DNA from: JAJDNS01 sp963578825
GTDB taxonomy: Bacteria > Acidobacteriota > Vicinamibacteria > Fen-336
NCBI GenBank assembly: GCA_963578825.1
Contig: CAUZDW010000021.1
Coordinates: 1-64,000, forward strand
Reading direction: 5' to 3'
DNA length: 64,000 nt
The translations under genes and the position numbers were made by a program. The notes beneath the pieces are model-generated. The model was not told the DNA's origin and did not search any database. It was given only the letters and a program-made list of their open reading frames with translations. Below, piece by piece: positions 62,285 through 64,000 of this stretch. Positions within the stretch are counted from its first letter, which is position 1. Each line of letters starts with the position of its first letter.

Positions 62285-64000
62285 CTATTCGCGGAACTGT
62301 GCTTGCGCCTGGCGCACGGTCTCGCGGAGCAGGGGATCGGCGTCCTTCTCCCACTCGTCGAGCAGGTCCTTGAGCTCGTGCAGGCCGTGGGCGCCTATGG
62401 CGTACGCCGCGCACGACTTGAGCCAGGGGTCACCGGTGGCGGCCAGCGCCCGCACCGCCTCCGCCGGAGTGGTCACCGGCGTCCCGGCGAGCTTCTCGGC
62501 CAGCTCCATTCGCTGGTCGCCGGGAATCTCCGGATCGATGAGGGGGACGAGCAGGGTGCGCATCTCGGGCTTGAGCCGGCTCTCGAGCAGGTCCAGGGCC
62601 TGGTCCCGGAGCACGGGGTTGCCGGAGCGCAGCGCCTCCCAGGCCGCACGGAAGTCGGTTCCCGGGTAGAGCAGGCCCAGCAGGAAGAAGATCCGCTCCA
62701 GCTCCTCGAGCATCGCGATCCGCAGCCCCCGGGTCGTCGGCTGCTCCTTGAGGGCGGACCTCTCGAGAGCCCCGAGGATCTGGTAGGAACGATAGTGCCC
62801 GAGGATCTCGGCGCCGAGGACGGCCTCGAGGGCCCAGCCATCGATCTCGAGAGTGGGCCGCTGCTCGCGCATCTTTGCCAGCACCCGGAGGACTCGAAGT
62901 CGGAGCTCCGCATCGCCCTCCATGAGTCGGCCGGAGAGGATTCCCGCGGCCTCGTCGCCTCCGATGCGCTCGAGGAGCTCGGGCACCGCCTGGCGGATCT
63001 CCGCGGAGACGTGGGGATCGTCGAGAACCCTCGTCACGGTCTCGAGAACCTCGGTCCCGATGTCGGTGAGTGCGAGGCGAGCCTCGTCCCGGAGCATCCC
63101 GTCACCCATGCGCGCCAGAAGGAGATCGGCGAAGGGGCCCGCCCCGTGGCGACGAGCCGCCCGGATCGCCGAGCGGGCGACGTCCGTGTCCTCGTCCTGG
63201 AGCAGCTGCCGCAGCGGTTCTTCGAAGACCACCGGCAACCGCTCGGCGAGCCGGGCCGCCTCCCGACGCGTCTCCAGGCCTTCGGACCCCTCCTCCGCGA
63301 CCATCGTCTCGAACATGAGCCGGGCCGCATCCTGTCGCTCCTCCCCGAGCCGAGCCAGGACGGCGATGATCGTTGCGCGGATCGAGGCGTCGGTGAAGTT
63401 GCCGAGGTCCTGCACCCGCGTCAACGGATCCACGTCGGCGTGGCGGGCCAGGTAGAGCAGCGCCTCGGTCCTGACGTCCATGCTGGGATCGGCCAGGAGC
63501 GACTCGACCCGCTCGATGACCGTCCGATCTCCGGCGTCCCCGAGAATCTCCAGCGCCCGGCGACGCACTTCGGGTGCGGAGTGGTCGAGCAGCCCCTGCA
63601 CCCCCGGATGCGCGGCCTGGTGGGGGTTCCCGGCCATGAGGTCGAGGGCGTAGAGGATCTCCTTGGGATTCACGCCCTCGAGGCGCGCGGCGAGGATGTC
63701 GGTGGTGGCGCGGTCGAGGACCGGCGTGCCCGCCCGCTCCAGGTCCAGGCGGTGCTGCGTGACGCTCTCCTCGAGGGTCCCCACGTAGCGGCGATAGGCG
63801 GCGGCGGCCACCACGAGCCAGACCCCGATGAGAGGCAGCGTCACCCAGGAGAGCTGTGCCGGTGGCAGCCCGAGGGTGACGAAGGCGAGGACCGTGAGCC
63901 CCTGCAGCCCGTCCCCTGCCCTCCAGACGACGGTGTCGATGAAGGATTTCGCCGGCAGCTTCAGCGAGAGCGGAACGGGGAAGTAGAGCAGCTCCACCGC
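62285..64000 (-). CDS. C-terminal part of a membrane protein with HEAT repeats (partial at window edge)
   Basis: The frame continues beyond the right edge; the visible part has 570 residues. It begins (A)VELLYFPVPLSLKLPAKSFI followed by hydrophobic helices (GLTVLAFVTLGLPPAQ, VTLPLIGVWLVVAAAAYRR). This resembles the end of an Npt1/Npt2-type nucleotide transporter or other MFS-like membrane domain. The remaining ~470 residues are HEAT/armadillo-like helical repeats (VRRRALEILGDAGDRTVIER, VARSAIRAARRHG, VLRDQALDLLESRLKPEMRT). Nucleotide transporters with such tails occur in several phyla, but this family call is inference. The true start is outside the window. Confidence 0.65.
   Translation of the reverse strand, partial: AVELLYFPVPLSLKLPAKSFIDTVVWRAGDGLQGLTVLAFVTLGLPPAQLSWVTLPLIGVWLVVAAAAYRRYVGTLEESVTQHRLDLERAGTPVLDRATTDILAARLEGVNPKEILYALDLMAGNPHQAAHPGVQGLLDHSAPEVRRRALEILGDAGDRTVIERVESLLADPSMDVRTEALLYLARHADVDPLTRVQDLGNFTDASIRATIIAVLARLGEERQDAARLMFETMVAEEGSEGLETRREAARLAERLPVVFEEPLRQLLQDEDTDVARSAIRAARRHGAGPFADLLLARMGDGMLRDEARLALTDIGTEVLETVTRVLDDPHVSAEIRQAVPELLERIGGDEAAGILSGRLMEGDAELRLRVLRVLAKMREQRPTLEIDGWALEAVLGAEILGHYRSYQILGALERSALKEQPTTRGLRIAMLEELERIFFLLGLLYPGTDFRAAWEALRSGNPVLRDQALDLLESRLKPEMRTLLVPLIDPEIPGDQRMELAEKLAGTPVTTPAEAVRALAATGDPWLKSCAAYAIGAHGLHELKDLLDEWEKDADPLLRETVRQAQAQFRE

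Noticed and set aside
1..64000. tRNA or rRNA genes, CRISPR arrays, prophage
   Set aside because: I saw no cloverleaf-like intergenic stretches, rRNA signatures, regularly spaced repeats or phage structural genes; most gaps are too short.

Overview
The window is about 64 kb of high-GC bacterial DNA, packed with genes on both strands and with few gaps. I saw no rRNA, tRNA, CRISPR array or replication origin. The gene content fits an environmental Acidobacteriota-like heterotroph: a winged-helix/TPR regulator of the CadC/TolB style, DUF1080 proteins, Tat-exported Gfo/Idh and DUF3500 proteins, sulfatases, FG-GAP repeat proteins and a TRAP transporter. This placement is inference from gene style; there is no marker gene here.

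Layout. 0-9.6 kb (mostly minus): DUF1080 protein running into a TIM-barrel hydrolase-like domain, PI-PLC-like membrane protein, aldo/keto reductase, M48 protease, MFS/aminopropyltransferase-like protein, esterase with a helical tail. 9.8-15.1 kb (plus): dicarboxylate symporter, FHA/IPT membrane protein, FG-GAP protein, broken isocitrate lyase/PEP mutase-like enzyme. 15.1-21 kb: Fe-S membrane protein joined to an FAD oxidoreductase fragment, metallo-beta-lactamase, HtrA-like lipoprotein, RmlA, response regulator. 21-31.5 kb (plus): regulator, GlgX, PQQ-type sugar dehydrogenase, then an overlapping three-gene set of two alkaline-phosphatase-superfamily lipoproteins and a methyltransferase. 31.5-40.1 kb: antiporter with a degenerate protease, PspC protein, a TrpB2 remnant, sulfatase, DUF3500 protein, esterase, DUF4143 ATPase. 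40.2-43 kb: cimA and leuB (isoleucine/leucine synthesis). 43-48 kb (minus): TRAP transporter operon with an isomerase and a truncated dehydrogenase. 47.9-50.3 kb: two identical 78-bp repeats bracketing an IS91-type transposase fragment, a TPR fragment and an intact Gfo/Idh gene. 50.3-52.9 kb: PHP lipoprotein and a truncated GH3 glycosidase. 52.8-58.4 kb: divergent sulfur-assimilation locus. 58.6-60.3 kb: P-II protein and ammonium transporter. 60.4-64 kb: acyltransferase, NapD-like chaperone, HEAT-repeat membrane protein cut by the window edge.

The most interesting region is 56.24-56.82 kb, between cysH-cobA-sir (minus) and a threonine-synthase-like gene with a MoaD/CysO-like sulfur carrier (plus). 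Each side has its own sigma70-like promoter. Each is followed within a few bases by a short cysteine-containing reading frame (one has 4 Cys in its first 9 residues), and then by an intrinsic terminator before the first enzyme gene. This looks like a divergent pair of cysteine-sensing attenuators with leaderless leader peptides.

Caution about the sequence. About a dozen otherwise well-conserved genes carry single-base frameshifts, many at homopolymers, and three carry an in-frame stop explained by one C-to-T or G-to-A change. Several others (TrpB2, GH3, FAD oxidoreductase, an RsbRD-like gene, the HIBADH-like dehydrogenase) have lost large pieces. The single-base lesions may well be sequencing errors; the large losses may be real decay or assembly joins. 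For genes broken by frameshifts I give the full span of the intended gene.
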